Part shown: positions 8,537-17,062 of the stretch, piece after piece
Layout: every line of letters starts with the position of its first letter
Position numbering within the stretch: the stretch's first letter is position 1
DNA from: Roseomonas sp. AR75
GTDB taxonomy: Bacteria; Pseudomonadota; Alphaproteobacteria; Acetobacterales; Acetobacteraceae
Direction: 5' to 3'
DNA: 64,000 bases
Assembly (NCBI RefSeq): GCF_005222815.1
Contig: NZ_STGB01000004.1
Coordinates: 1 to 64,000 of the forward strand
The notes under the pieces: model-generated
Told to the model about the DNA's origin: nothing
The model's database searches: none
Seen by the model: the letters and a program-made list of their open reading frames with translations, nothing else
Translations under genes and position numbers: made by a program

Positions 8537-10477
8537 ATGCGACGCACAGCCATCCTGGCGGGGGCCATCGCCCTCGCGCAGCCGGCCGCGGCCGAGGTCA
8601 CGCGCTTCGAGCCGGCGGGGCCGCCACGGCCGGCGCTGGAAGGCCGGAGCTTCGGTACGGTCGGCCCCTATGTGGAAATCCGCGGCAAGGCGACCATCGC
8701 GCTCGACCCCGCCGATCCGCGCAACGCGGTGATCGCCGACATCGACCGCGCGCCGCGCAACGCGCAAGGCCGCGTGGAGGCGGTGGCGGATGTGGTGATC
8801 CTGCGGCCGGCCGATCCCGCGCGCGGCAACGGCACGCTGCTGGTGGAGCCGCCGAATCGCGGGCGGCGCATCATCACCCAGTTGCTGAACGACACCAGCG
8901 CGGCGCAGACGCCGCGGCTGGAACGCGCGGAGGATGCCGGCAACGGATGGACCTTCCGCCAGGGCTACACGCTGGCCTGGATCGGCTGGCAGGGCGACTG
9001 GACGCCGGGGCAGGGGCTGCGCGTGCAGGTGCCGCGGATCGAAGGCGTCACCGGTCCCTCGCGCGAGGAATTCGTCTTCGACAACACGACGAACCCCGCC
9101 ATCGGGCGCCTGACCTATCCCGTCGCCGATCCCGCCAGCATCGTGCTGACGGTGCGCAACCGGCAGGAGGATGCGCGGCAGCGGCCCGCGGGGCTGACAT
9201 TCCGGCTGCTGGACGGCGACCGCATCGAGATCACGCGGCCTGCCGGCTTCGATGCCGGCGCGGTCTACGAACTCACCTACACCGCGCGCGACCCGCTGGT
9301 GCTGGGCATGGGCTTCGCCGCGGTGCGCGACGTCACCGCCTTCCTGCGGCGCGACGGCACCGACGCCAATCCACTGGCGCAGGGCGGGCGCAGCACGGTG
9401 CGCATGGCGACCTCGCTCGGCGTGTCGCAATCCGGCCGATTCCTGCGCGACTTCCTATACCAGGGCTTCAACGAGGACACGCGCGGCCGCCAGGTCTTCG
9501 ACGCGCTGGTGCCGCACATACCGGGCGCGCGGCGCACCTTCCTCAATGCGCGCTGGGCGCAGCCGGGGCGCAACCCGTCCGACCACAGCGACCGGCTGTT
9601 CCCCGCCGACCAGTTCCCCTTCGCCTATGCGATCTCGACCGATCCGCTGACCGGCGCGCGCGACGGGCTGCTGCGCGCCTGCCGCATCAGCGCGACCTGC
9701 CCCAGGATCTTCCAGACCGACAGCGAGTTCGAGTTCTTCGGCGCCCGCGGGTCGCTGACCTACACGGATGCCGCAGGGCGGCACCTGGATCTGCCGCCGG
9801 AAGTGCGCGGCTTCATGATGACGGGCCATCCGCACTACGCGACGGCGCAGGCCACCGCGACGCAGGGCGCGCTGTGCCAGGCGCCGACGAATCCGTTGCA
9901 GGCCGGCGCGCCGATGCGCGCGCTGATGGTCGCGCTGGAGGCCTGGGTGCGCGAGGGCGTGGAGCCGCCCGCTTCCCGCGCGCCGATGGTCGCGCATGGC
10001 ACGCTGGTGCCGGCGGCGTCCTATGCGGCGATCCCGGGCCTGCCGGCCTTCACCTCCTGGACGCCGGCGCCGCTGCTCGACCTCGCGAAGAACCCGCCCG
10101 AGGTGACGGGGCGCTACACGATCCTGTTCCCGCGCGTGGACCATGACGGGCTGGCGATTGCCGGCATCCGCCTGCCGGTGATCGAGGCGGCGCGTGCCAC
10201 CTACACCGGCTGGAACCCGCGCAAGGCCGGCTTCGGCGAAGGCGCGCTCTGCACCAACCAGGGCGGCGTGGTGCCCTTCGCGGCGACACGGGCGGCGCGC
10301 ATGGCGGCGAACGACCCGCGGCCCTCGATCGAGGAGCGCTGGCCGGACCAGGCGGCCTATGTCGCCGCGGTGCGCGAGAGCGCGGCGCGGCTGGTCGCCG
10401 AGCGCCTGCTGCTGGCGGAGGACGCCGCGGCGATGGAAGCCGCCGCCGCGGCCAACACCCTTGCCCGCCTGCCTTGA
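8537..10477 (+). CDS. Secreted alpha/beta hydrolase domain protein, copy 1
   Basis: A 646-aa exported protein of the large alpha/beta-hydrolase-domain family. A short signal peptide (MRRTAILAGAIALAQPAAA) precedes EVTRFEPAG. The nucleophile elbow is visible as SLGVSQSGRFLRD near residue 298; HPHYATA and PRVDHDGLAIAG are other conserved blocks. The substrate is unknown; the family includes uncharacterised esterases. Start ATG 8537 has GGAGGGAAC 5-13 bases upstream. It is followed after 13 bases by a close paralogue, so the pair probably arose by tandem duplication and is co-transcribed. The 168-bp gap upstream is divergent to the TonB-like gene and shows no obvious operator. Confidence 0.82.
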   Translation: MRRTAILAGAIALAQPAAAEVTRFEPAGPPRPALEGRSFGTVGPYVEIRGKATIALDPADPRNAVIADIDRAPRNAQGRVEAVADVVILRPADPARGNGTLLVEPPNRGRRIITQLLNDTSAAQTPRLERAEDAGNGWTFRQGYTLAWIGWQGDWTPGQGLRVQVPRIEGVTGPSREEFVFDNTTNPAIGRLTYPVADPASIVLTVRNRQEDARQRPAGLTFRLLDGDRIEITRPAGFDAGAVYELTYTARDPLVLGMGFAAVRDVTAFLRRDGTDANPLAQGGRSTVRMATSLGVSQSGRFLRDFLYQGFNEDTRGRQVFDALVPHIPGARRTFLNARWAQPGRNPSDHSDRLFPADQFPFAYAISTDPLTGARDGLLRACRISATCPRIFQTDSEFEFFGARGSLTYTDAAGRHLDLPPEVRGFMMTGHPHYATAQATATQGALCQAPTNPLQAGAPMRALMVALEAWVREGVEPPASRAPMVAHGTLVPAASYAAIPGLPAFTSWTPAPLLDLAKNPPEVTGRYTILFPRVDHDGLAIAGIRLPVIEAARATYTGWNPRKAGFGEGALCTNQGGVVPFAATRAARMAANDPRPSIEERWPDQAAYVAAVRESAARLVAERLLLAEDAAAMEAAAAANTLARLP

Positions 10478-10490
10478 GGAGAGACGACCC

Positions 10491-12440
10491 ATGCGCCTCG
10501 CCGCAGCCCTGCTTGCCAGCGCCATCGCGCTGCCCGCCGCCGCCCAGGTGACCCGCTTCGAGATCACCGAGGACGTGCCCGCCTTCGAAGGCCGCAGCTT
10601 CGGGCAGGCGGGAACCTATCGCCGCATCACCGCGCGCGCGACCATCGCGCTGGATCCGGCCGATCCGCGCAACGCGGTGATCGCCGACATCGACCGTGCG
10701 CCGCGCAACGCCGAGGGGCGGGTGGAGGCGGTGGCCGACGTGGTGATCCTGCGCCCGACCGATCCCGCGCGCGGCAACGGCACCCTGCTGCTGGACGTGC
10801 CGAATCGCGGCCGCAAGCTGATGCCGGTGCTGTTCGACGATTCGCCCGCGCCGGGATCGAACAATGCCACGGCCGCGGCGGATGCGGGCCGGGGCTTCCT
10901 GCATGGCCGCGGCATGACGATGCTGTGGGTGGGCTGGCAGGCCGACATCCCCTCCCGCCCCGGGCAGCTTGCCTTGCAGGCGCCGGTGCTGCGCGGCGTG
11001 ACGGGACCGGTGCGCGCCGAATTCGTGTTCGACAACACGCGCAACCCGGTCACCGCCACCCTGCCCTACGAGATCGCCGATCCCGCGAGCCTGTCCATCA
11101 CGGTGCGCCAGGCCTGGCCGGATGAGCGCCAGCAGCCGCCGGGGCTGGCCGTGCGCGCGGTGGATGCGGAGCGGATCGAGGTGACGCGGCCGGCGCAGGG
11201 CTTCGACGCCGGAGCGCTCTATGAGGTGACCTACACCGCGCGCGACCCGATCGTGCTGGGCATGGGTTTCGCCGCGACGCGCGACGTCGTCGCCTTCCTC
11301 CGCCGCGACGGCAGCGCGCAGAATCCGCTGGCGGTTAACGGGCGCAGCACGATCCATCGCGCGATCGGCTTCGGCATCTCGCAATCCGGGCGCTACCTGC
11401 GCGACTTCCTCTATCTCGGCTTCAATGAGGACCTCTCGGGCCGCGTCGTGTTCGACGGGCTGATGCCGCATGTCGCGGGCGCGCGGCGCATGCCGACGAA
11501 TGCGCGCTTCGGCCAGACCGGGCGCAATGCGCGGCATCCGCAGGACCCGTCCTGGCTGGCCGACGCCTTCCCCTTCACCTATGCCGTGATGGACGACCCG
11601 CTCTCCGGCCGCCGGGACGGGCTGCTGCTGCGCTGCCGCCTGTCGAACACCTGCCCGAAGGTGATGCAGACCGACAGCGAGCATGAATGGTGGGCGTCGC
11701 GCGCCTCGCTGGTGGTGACCGACGTGGCGGGCAATCACATCGACCTGCCGCAGGATGTGCGCATCTACATGCTGGCCGGCACGCCGCATGACGAGCAGCC
11801 GACCGCCGTGCAGCGCCGCATCCAAGCCGCCGCCTTTCCGACCAACCCGACGCATAACGGCCCGCCGATGCGCGCGCTGCTGGCGGCGATGGAAGCCTGG
11901 ATCGCGGAAGGCGTGGAGCCGCCGGCCTCCCGCGCGCCGATGCGGGCGCATGGCACGCTGGTGCCGGCGGAGCAGGCGATGCCGGTTGCCATTCCCGGCC
12001 TGCCCTATCGCGCGCTGCACACGCCGGCCGCGTTCTCCGATCAGACGGTGATGCCGCCCCGGCAGATCGGCACCTATCCGGTCTTCGTCCCGCGGCTGGA
12101 CAAGGACGGCAACGCCATCGCCGGCATCCGCGCGGTGCAGATCGCGGTGCCGCGCGCGACCTACACGGGCTGGAATCCGCGCGCGGAGGGCTTCGGGCCG
12201 GCGGTGCTGTATCCGCTGCAAGGGACGGTGCTGCCCTTCGCACCGACGCGGGAGGCACGGCTGGCGGCGGGCGATCCGCGGCTGTCGATCGCCGAACGCT
12301 ATGCGGATGATGCGGCCTATGTCGCGGCGGTGCGCGCGGCGGCGGCGCAGATGGTGGCGGAGCGGCTGCTGCTGGAGGAGGATGCCGCGGCGCTGGTCGC
12401 GCAGGCGGAGGCGGGCAGGCTGGGCGCGCTCACGCGCTGA
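10491..12440 (+). CDS. Secreted alpha/beta hydrolase domain protein, copy 2
   Basis: A 649-aa paralogue of the preceding gene. It has its own signal peptide (MRLAAALLASAIALPAAA-Q) and the same block order: ALDPADPRNAVIADIDRAPR near residue 60, GFGISQSGRYLRDFLY as nucleophile elbow near 300, and the C-terminal ATYTGWNPR segment. GAGGAGAGACG just before the ATG is a good ribosome binding site. The two copies share long identical stretches in the N-terminal third and at ATYTGWNPR but differ elsewhere, as expected after duplication and divergence. Enzymatic activity is inferred from the elbow only. Confidence 0.82.
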   Translation: MRLAAALLASAIALPAAAQVTRFEITEDVPAFEGRSFGQAGTYRRITARATIALDPADPRNAVIADIDRAPRNAEGRVEAVADVVILRPTDPARGNGTLLLDVPNRGRKLMPVLFDDSPAPGSNNATAAADAGRGFLHGRGMTMLWVGWQADIPSRPGQLALQAPVLRGVTGPVRAEFVFDNTRNPVTATLPYEIADPASLSITVRQAWPDERQQPPGLAVRAVDAERIEVTRPAQGFDAGALYEVTYTARDPIVLGMGFAATRDVVAFLRRDGSAQNPLAVNGRSTIHRAIGFGISQSGRYLRDFLYLGFNEDLSGRVVFDGLMPHVAGARRMPTNARFGQTGRNARHPQDPSWLADAFPFTYAVMDDPLSGRRDGLLLRCRLSNTCPKVMQTDSEHEWWASRASLVVTDVAGNHIDLPQDVRIYMLAGTPHDEQPTAVQRRIQAAAFPTNPTHNGPPMRALLAAMEAWIAEGVEPPASRAPMRAHGTLVPAEQAMPVAIPGLPYRALHTPAAFSDQTVMPPRQIGTYPVFVPRLDKDGNAIAGIRAVQIAVPRATYTGWNPRAEGFGPAVLYPLQGTVLPFAPTREARLAAGDPRLSIAERYADDAAYVAAVRAAAAQMVAERLLLEEDAAALVAQAEAGRLGALTR

Positions 12441-12447
12441 AGGCGAG

Positions 12448-12473
12448 GGGCGCGGTGGCGGCGCACCGCGCCC
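12448..12473. terminator. Hairpin between convergent genes
   Basis: A perfect 10-bp inverted repeat GGGCGCGGTG / CACCGCGCCC with a 6-base loop lies between the stop of the second hydrolase and the stop of the M20-like gene. It has no T run on either strand, so it is a possible bidirectional terminator or RNA-stabilising hairpin rather than a classical one. Confidence 0.55.
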
Positions 12474-13933
12474 TACGCCGCCCCGGTCTCCGCCACGGCC
12501 TGCAGCAGGTCCACGAAGTAGAGCTCGAGGCCAAGCAGCCCCGCGACGGCCTCGGTGCCCTGCAGCACGAAATACTCGTCGCTGGCCGTGGCGCGCGCGC
12601 CATGGCCGGGCGCGGCGCCGAACAGGGTGGGGATGCCGAGCGTGCGGGCGTAATGCGCCCAGGGGCCGCCGAAGGGCTGCATCGGCCAGATCGTCGCCTC
12701 GCAGCCATGCGCCGCCAGCGTTTCCAGCGTGGCGCGGACCAGGCCTGCGTCGATGGCGGTCTGGTTCCAGTCATAGGCGCAGGCCGTCTCGATCGCGATG
12801 TCGGCGAAGCCCTGTGCATCCAGATGCGCGCGGATCATCTGCAGAAGCTGCGTGCCCGGGACCTCGCTGATCACGCGCATGTCGATGGTGGCCGTCGCTT
12901 CCTCGGGCAGCAGGAAGGTGCGGCTGCCGGGGCCGGTGTAGCCGGCGCGAAGGCCGGAGATGTTGAAGGAGGGTCCGTAGAGATAGTCCTCCAGCAGCGC
13001 GCGGCCTTCGGCGCCATCGCGGAACCGCGCGACCTTGGCCTGCGGCGAGAGGCCGGGCAGCACCGCATCCGGGCCGGCCTTGGCCATGCGGGCGGCGATG
13101 GCGCCGAGCAGCGGCTCTTCCCACGCCGCGATCGGCTTGCGGGCGGCCAGGGCCTGTTGCAGCGCGGGCACTCTCGGTCCCGCGGTACCGCCCAGGCAGG
13201 CGAGCGCCTCGATCAGGCGCCAGGCCGGGCTGTCCACCGCCGCCTGGCTCGCGCTGTGCAGCGCCGCGCCCTGCGGGCCGCGCCCCCAGGCCGTGCCGCG
13301 CGCGACCAGTTCGAAGAGCGCGAGGCCCTTGTAGCCCAGGGTGACCAGCACCCGGCCCTGCGCATCCTGCGTCGCGCGCGGGCCGTAGATGGCGGTGCAG
13401 CGGTCGAGATCCGCCTGGTGCGCGGCGGCGAGGGCGGGGAAGTTCGGGCTGCCGAGGATCTCCGCGCCCTCGATGAGGAACACCAGGTTGACCGGCAGGC
13501 GGCGCAACCCGTGCAGCGCCTGCACGGCGTTCAGGAAGGCGAGCAGCGGCCCCTTTGTCGCCGCGCCGCGACCGAAGACGACCTGCGGGAAGTCGCCAGC
13601 GGTGCCGATCTCGGCGCCGAAGGGGTCGCGGGTCCAGCGTTCGGGCCCGGCGGGGCGCACGTCGTAATGGCCGTAGATCAGCAGCGTCTCCGCCGCGCCG
13701 ACATCAAGCTTGCCCCAGACGCCGGGGAAGCCGTCCTTCAGGTCGAGGATCGCCGCCTCGTCGCAGCCGCAGCCGCGCAGCGCGTCCAGCACGAAGGCGG
13801 CAGCGCCTTCCAGGCCGCGCCGTTCCGGGCTGACGCTCGGTTCCCGCACGAAGTCACGGATGCGCGCGACATGCGCGTCCTGCCGTTCGGCGAGCCAGGC
13901 TTCGGCGGATCGGCGGAGCGATGCATCGGGCAA
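12473..13933 (-). CDS. M20-family metallopeptidase homologue lacking most metal ligands
   Basis: A 486-aa cytoplasmic protein with the full-length M20 dipeptidase layout (CNDP/PepV-like). The motif YGHYDVRPAGPERWTRDPF near residue 88 keeps the first metal His and its Asp. The remaining ligands are changed. GRG..DDKG is GRGAATKGP, so the bridging Asp is missing with one residue deleted. EG.EE.GS is IEGAEILGSPN: the general-base Glu stays and the ligand Glu is Ile. The Asp expected after LDRCTAIYG is absent. The C-terminal AH..NE is RATASDEYF, with Thr in place of His. It is probably a non-catalytic or repurposed M20 protein. It follows the iclR gene by 74 bases on the same strand. Confidence 0.8.
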   Translation of the reverse strand: MPDASLRRSAEAWLAERQDAHVARIRDFVREPSVSPERRGLEGAAAFVLDALRGCGCDEAAILDLKDGFPGVWGKLDVGAAETLLIYGHYDVRPAGPERWTRDPFGAEIGTAGDFPQVVFGRGAATKGPLLAFLNAVQALHGLRRLPVNLVFLIEGAEILGSPNFPALAAAHQADLDRCTAIYGPRATQDAQGRVLVTLGYKGLALFELVARGTAWGRGPQGAALHSASQAAVDSPAWRLIEALACLGGTAGPRVPALQQALAARKPIAAWEEPLLGAIAARMAKAGPDAVLPGLSPQAKVARFRDGAEGRALLEDYLYGPSFNISGLRAGYTGPGSRTFLLPEEATATIDMRVISEVPGTQLLQMIRAHLDAQGFADIAIETACAYDWNQTAIDAGLVRATLETLAAHGCEATIWPMQPFGGPWAHYARTLGIPTLFGAAPGHGARATASDEYFVLQGTEAVAGLLGLELYFVDLLQAVAETGAA

Positions 13934-14007
13934 GGTGGCGTCTCCGGCTGCGTGGCGCAGGCTCGATCATGCACGGCCTGCGCGTCAATGGCACGCCACG
14001 TCGCGGC

Positions 14008-14814
14008 TCATTGCTGCTGCCGCGCCAGCGCCTCGCAGGTGGCACGCAGGGCGGCGATCATCTCGGCGCGGGCGCGCCGCACGGCCTCCTGCCGGCCGCC
14101 GAGCCCGACCGCGAGCGGCGGGTGCCCGCGCAAGGCGGGGAGCGGCATGGCGATCACGCTGGCGCCGGGCACCACGCGGCCGCAGCTCTCGACCCAGCCG
14201 CGGGCGCGGCCTTCCGCGAGTTCGTCCAGGAGGGCCGGGATGGAGACGCGCAGCGACGGGTCGCGCTCCTCGGCATTCGCGCGGCGCGCCAGGCGCGCCA
14301 CGTCGGCATCCGGCAGGCCGAGCAGCAGCGCCAGGCCGACCGCCGCGCGGCAGAGCGGCTTCAGCAGGCCCGCGCGCTGTTCCTGCGGCACCATGCCGCG
14401 CGGCGAGCGGAGCGTGAGGATGTACTGCACATGCGCCTGCTGCCGCATCCCCAGCAGCACGGCGAAGCCGCTGCGCCGCCGCAGCTCCTCCAGCAGGCGC
14501 AGCAGGTGCGTGTCGCCGAACAGCGCCTCCTGCTGCCAGGCGCCGAGCAGCAGCACGCGCAGCGTCGGCCGGTAGCTGCGTGCCGCCGCGTCGAATTCGA
14601 GATAGCCGAGCCGCGTGAGCCCGCCGAGCAGGACGGAGGTGCTGGATTGCGGATAGCCGAGCGCGCGGGCCACCTCCATCACCGTCGCGGGGCGGTGGGT
14701 GACGGCGAAGAACTCCAGGACTTCCAGCGTGCGCTTCGCCGACTTGATCCGCCGCTCCGCCGCCTCCGCCACCGGCACTGCTGCCCCCTCCCGCGGCGCC
14801 GCCTCCGTCGTCAC
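14008..14814 (-). CDS. IclR-family transcriptional regulator
   Basis: A 268-aa DNA-binding regulator. The N-terminal winged helix-turn-helix runs about 22-85 (LEVLEFFAVTHRPATVMEVA, then PQSSTSVLLGGLTRLGYL). The C-terminal IclR effector domain includes GLALLLGLPDADVARL and ARGWVES. Translation starts at GTG 14814 and overlaps the last codon of the upstream CoA-transferase gene (GTGA), so it is translationally coupled. It most likely controls the FAS1-hydratase/CoA-transferase unit and perhaps the divergent Bug receptor. The inducer is unknown. Confidence 0.9.
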   Translation of the reverse strand: MTTEAAPREGAAVPVAEAAERRIKSAKRTLEVLEFFAVTHRPATVMEVARALGYPQSSTSVLLGGLTRLGYLEFDAAARSYRPTLRVLLLGAWQQEALFGDTHLLRLLEELRRRSGFAVLLGMRQQAHVQYILTLRSPRGMVPQEQRAGLLKPLCRAAVGLALLLGLPDADVARLARRANAEERDPSLRVSIPALLDELAEGRARGWVESCGRVVPGASVIAMPLPALRGHPPLAVGLGGRQEAVRRARAEMIAALRATCEALARQQQ

Positions 14815-16025
14815 GCCGGCGGCAAGGATGCCTCGCGCGCCGCGCCGGCGTCGAGCAGCGCGGCAATCGCGGCGTCGTCGTAGCCGGCCTCGTGCAGCAC
14901 CTCGCGCGTCTGGGCGCCAAGGCGCGGGGCGGGCAGCGCATCCGCGCGCTCGCCGCCGCCGAAGCGGTTCGGGTTGGCGGTACGATGCAGGCGGCCTTCC
15001 GTCGGGTGGTCCTCCGGCACGATGAAGCCGACATCGCGCAGGTGCGGGTCCTGCGCCAGGTCGTCGATGCGGTTATAGGCCGCCACCGGCACGTCGGCGG
15101 CTTCCAGGATCGCCAGCCATTCCATGGTGCCGCGCTGCGCCAGGCCTTGCGCGCGCACCTCGAAATAGGCGGCGGCATTCGCCGTGCGGGCCTGCGCACT
15201 GCTGAAGCGCGGATCGTCGCGCAGTTCCGGCCGGCCGATCGCGTCGAAGAAGGCGAAGGCCTGCGCATCGGTGTTGGGCGAGACGGTGATCCAACCGTCC
15301 TTCGTGGGCAATGGCCGGTAGAAGGGGCTGAGCTGGCGCAGGTCGCCGCTCGGCCCCGCCGGCGGGTCGAAGCTGGCGGCGCCGAGATGTTCCGTCATGA
15401 CGAAGCTCGCCATGTTCTCGAACATCGGCACCTCGATCGCCTCGCCACGGCCGGTGCGTTCGCGGCGATAGAGCGCGAAGCCGATGCATTGCGCGGCGAT
15501 CAGGCCGGTGGTGTGGTCGGTCATCACCATCGGCACGAAGCGCGGTTCGCCCGTCGCGCGCTCGAAGGTGCCGGCGATGCCCGAGAGGCTCTGGATGATC
15601 GGGTCGTAGGCCGGCCGGTTCGCGTAGCGGCCGCCGGTGCCGAAGGCGAGGATGGCGCAATGGATCAGCCGCGGGTTGCGCGCCGCCAGGCTCGCCGCGT
15701 CGAGCCCCAGCCGTGCCAGCGCGGCGGGGCGGATGTTGCTGACGAAGATGTCGGCGCCGTCGAGCAGGCGGTGCATCGCGGCCATCGCCGCGGGCTGCTT
15801 CAGGTCCAGGCAGATGGAGCGCTTGTTGCGGTTGAACTGGATGAACTTGCCGGGCATGCCGGGGCTGCGCGCGCCGACCGCGAGGTTGCGCAGCAGGTCG
15901 CCTTCCGGCGGTTCCACCTTGATCACGTCGGCGCCCTGGTCGGCGAGGACCCGCGTGCAGATCGGCCCGACCACGACGGAGCTGAGATCCACCACCCGCA
16001 CGCCGTCCAGCGGTCCGCCCGTCAT
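14811..16025 (-). CDS. Class III (family III) acyl-CoA transferase, CaiB/BaiF type
   Basis: A 404-aa cytoplasmic enzyme moving CoA between carboxylic acids. The start MTGGPLDGVRVVDLSSVVVG is the typical N-terminus of CaiB/BaiF proteins. The catalytic Asp is in NRPAYDPIIQSLSGIAG near residue 150. NRNKRSICLDLK and YRPLPTKDGWITVS are further family blocks. ATG 16025 overlaps the stop of the upstream hydratase (ATGA). With a C4/C5 acyl-CoA hydratase next to it, a likely substrate is a branched or unsaturated dicarboxylate such as mesaconate, itaconate or a methyl derivative; that is inference from context. Confidence 0.92.
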   Translation of the reverse strand: MTGGPLDGVRVVDLSSVVVGPICTRVLADQGADVIKVEPPEGDLLRNLAVGARSPGMPGKFIQFNRNKRSICLDLKQPAAMAAMHRLLDGADIFVSNIRPAALARLGLDAASLAARNPRLIHCAILAFGTGGRYANRPAYDPIIQSLSGIAGTFERATGEPRFVPMVMTDHTTGLIAAQCIGFALYRRERTGRGEAIEVPMFENMASFVMTEHLGAASFDPPAGPSGDLRQLSPFYRPLPTKDGWITVSPNTDAQAFAFFDAIGRPELRDDPRFSSAQARTANAAAYFEVRAQGLAQRGTMEWLAILEAADVPVAAYNRIDDLAQDPHLRDVGFIVPEDHPTEGRLHRTANPNRFGGGERADALPAPRLGAQTREVLHEAGYDDAAIAALLDAGAAREASLPPA

Positions 16026-16921
16026 GCCGCGAACTCCAGCGTCATCGCGGCGGCCTGCGCGCCATGCGTGTCGATCACCCAGGCCTGCATGCGGCCCTCC
16101 GCCATGGCGCTGCCGCAGAACCGCGCGGTGTCGCCGACGAAGAGCGGGCGCATCAGCCGCGTCTCGTAGCCGACCAGCCGCCCGCGCGCGTGGCGCAGCG
16201 CGGCGTCGAGCAGCAGGTGCATGGTGAGCCCGCCATTCATCACCGCCGCCGGGTAGCCCTCCTCCCCGCGCGCATAGTCGGCGTCGTAGTGGATGCGGTG
16301 GGCGTTCCAGGTGATGGCGCCGTAGCGGAACACCTGCGTCGGATCGAGCGGCCGCGCCTCCTGCCAGGCGTGTTCGGCCGGCGGTGCGGTGGGCGCGGTG
16401 GCGACGGTGGCCGCACCGGGTGCGACGGCGGCGCGGTAGATCGCATCGAACTCCTCCACCGCCAGCACCGCGCCGCGCGCGGCGATGCTGCTGCGCATGG
16501 TCAGGACGCAGATCGGTCCGGTGCGGGCCGCCTTCGGCTGGATGGCGGCGACCTCCGTGCGCTTCGTCGCCGCGTCGCCCACGCGCAGCGCGCCATGCAG
16601 CCGCACGCGCCGTCCCGCGCCCATGCGGCGCGGCAGCGGGATCGGCGGCAGGAACTCGCCCTTGCGTGGATGGCCATCCGGGCCGAGCGCCGACTGTTGC
16701 GCGATGTCCGCGAAGAACAGGTTGAACCAGTGCGGGGGCAGGGCGCTGCCCACGACGAAGTCCCACGGATCGAGGTCGAAGGTCGCGGCGATGCGGCGCA
16801 CGGCGCCGAGCGCGATCGCCTCCTCCGCCACGCGCGCGCGGCCGATCCAGCCTTGCAGCGCGGGCATCGCCGCATCGAGCGCGGCGGCGGCATCCTCCAA
16901 CACGCGGTCCTCCCCTGGCAT
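16022..16921 (-). CDS. FAS1-type MaoC-like hydratase (mesaconyl-C4-CoA hydratase-like)
   Basis: A 299-aa protein with two hot-dog units. The N-terminal FAS1-like dehydratase region contains DLDPWDFVVGSALPPHWFNL and the C-terminal MaoC-like unit contains FRYGAITWNAHRIHYDADYA. The latter carries the N-H-R-IHYD residues typical of 3-methylfumaryl- and mesaconyl-C4-CoA hydratases. Start ATG 16921 (MPGEDRVLED) is chosen; sequence upstream of it is low-complexity Arg-rich. It overlaps the CoA-transferase start by four bases and is the first gene of this minus-strand unit, divergent from a Bug receptor. Confidence 0.85.
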   Translation of the reverse strand: MPGEDRVLEDAAAALDAAMPALQGWIGRARVAEEAIALGAVRRIAATFDLDPWDFVVGSALPPHWFNLFFADIAQQSALGPDGHPRKGEFLPPIPLPRRMGAGRRVRLHGALRVGDAATKRTEVAAIQPKAARTGPICVLTMRSSIAARGAVLAVEEFDAIYRAAVAPGAATVATAPTAPPAEHAWQEARPLDPTQVFRYGAITWNAHRIHYDADYARGEEGYPAAVMNGGLTMHLLLDAALRHARGRLVGYETRLMRPLFVGDTARFCGSAMAEGRMQAWVIDTHGAQAAAMTLEFAA

Positions 16922-17062
16922 CGCGCCCAGCCTAGCGCGGCGCCGCGGCCGGCAGCCCATCACCCCGGTGATATTCGGCATCGCGCGCGATCCCGGCGGT
17001 GACGCGCATGCGCGGGCTGTGATCTGGTCGGCGCGATCAGAACGCGCAGGGAGGAAGTCCGC

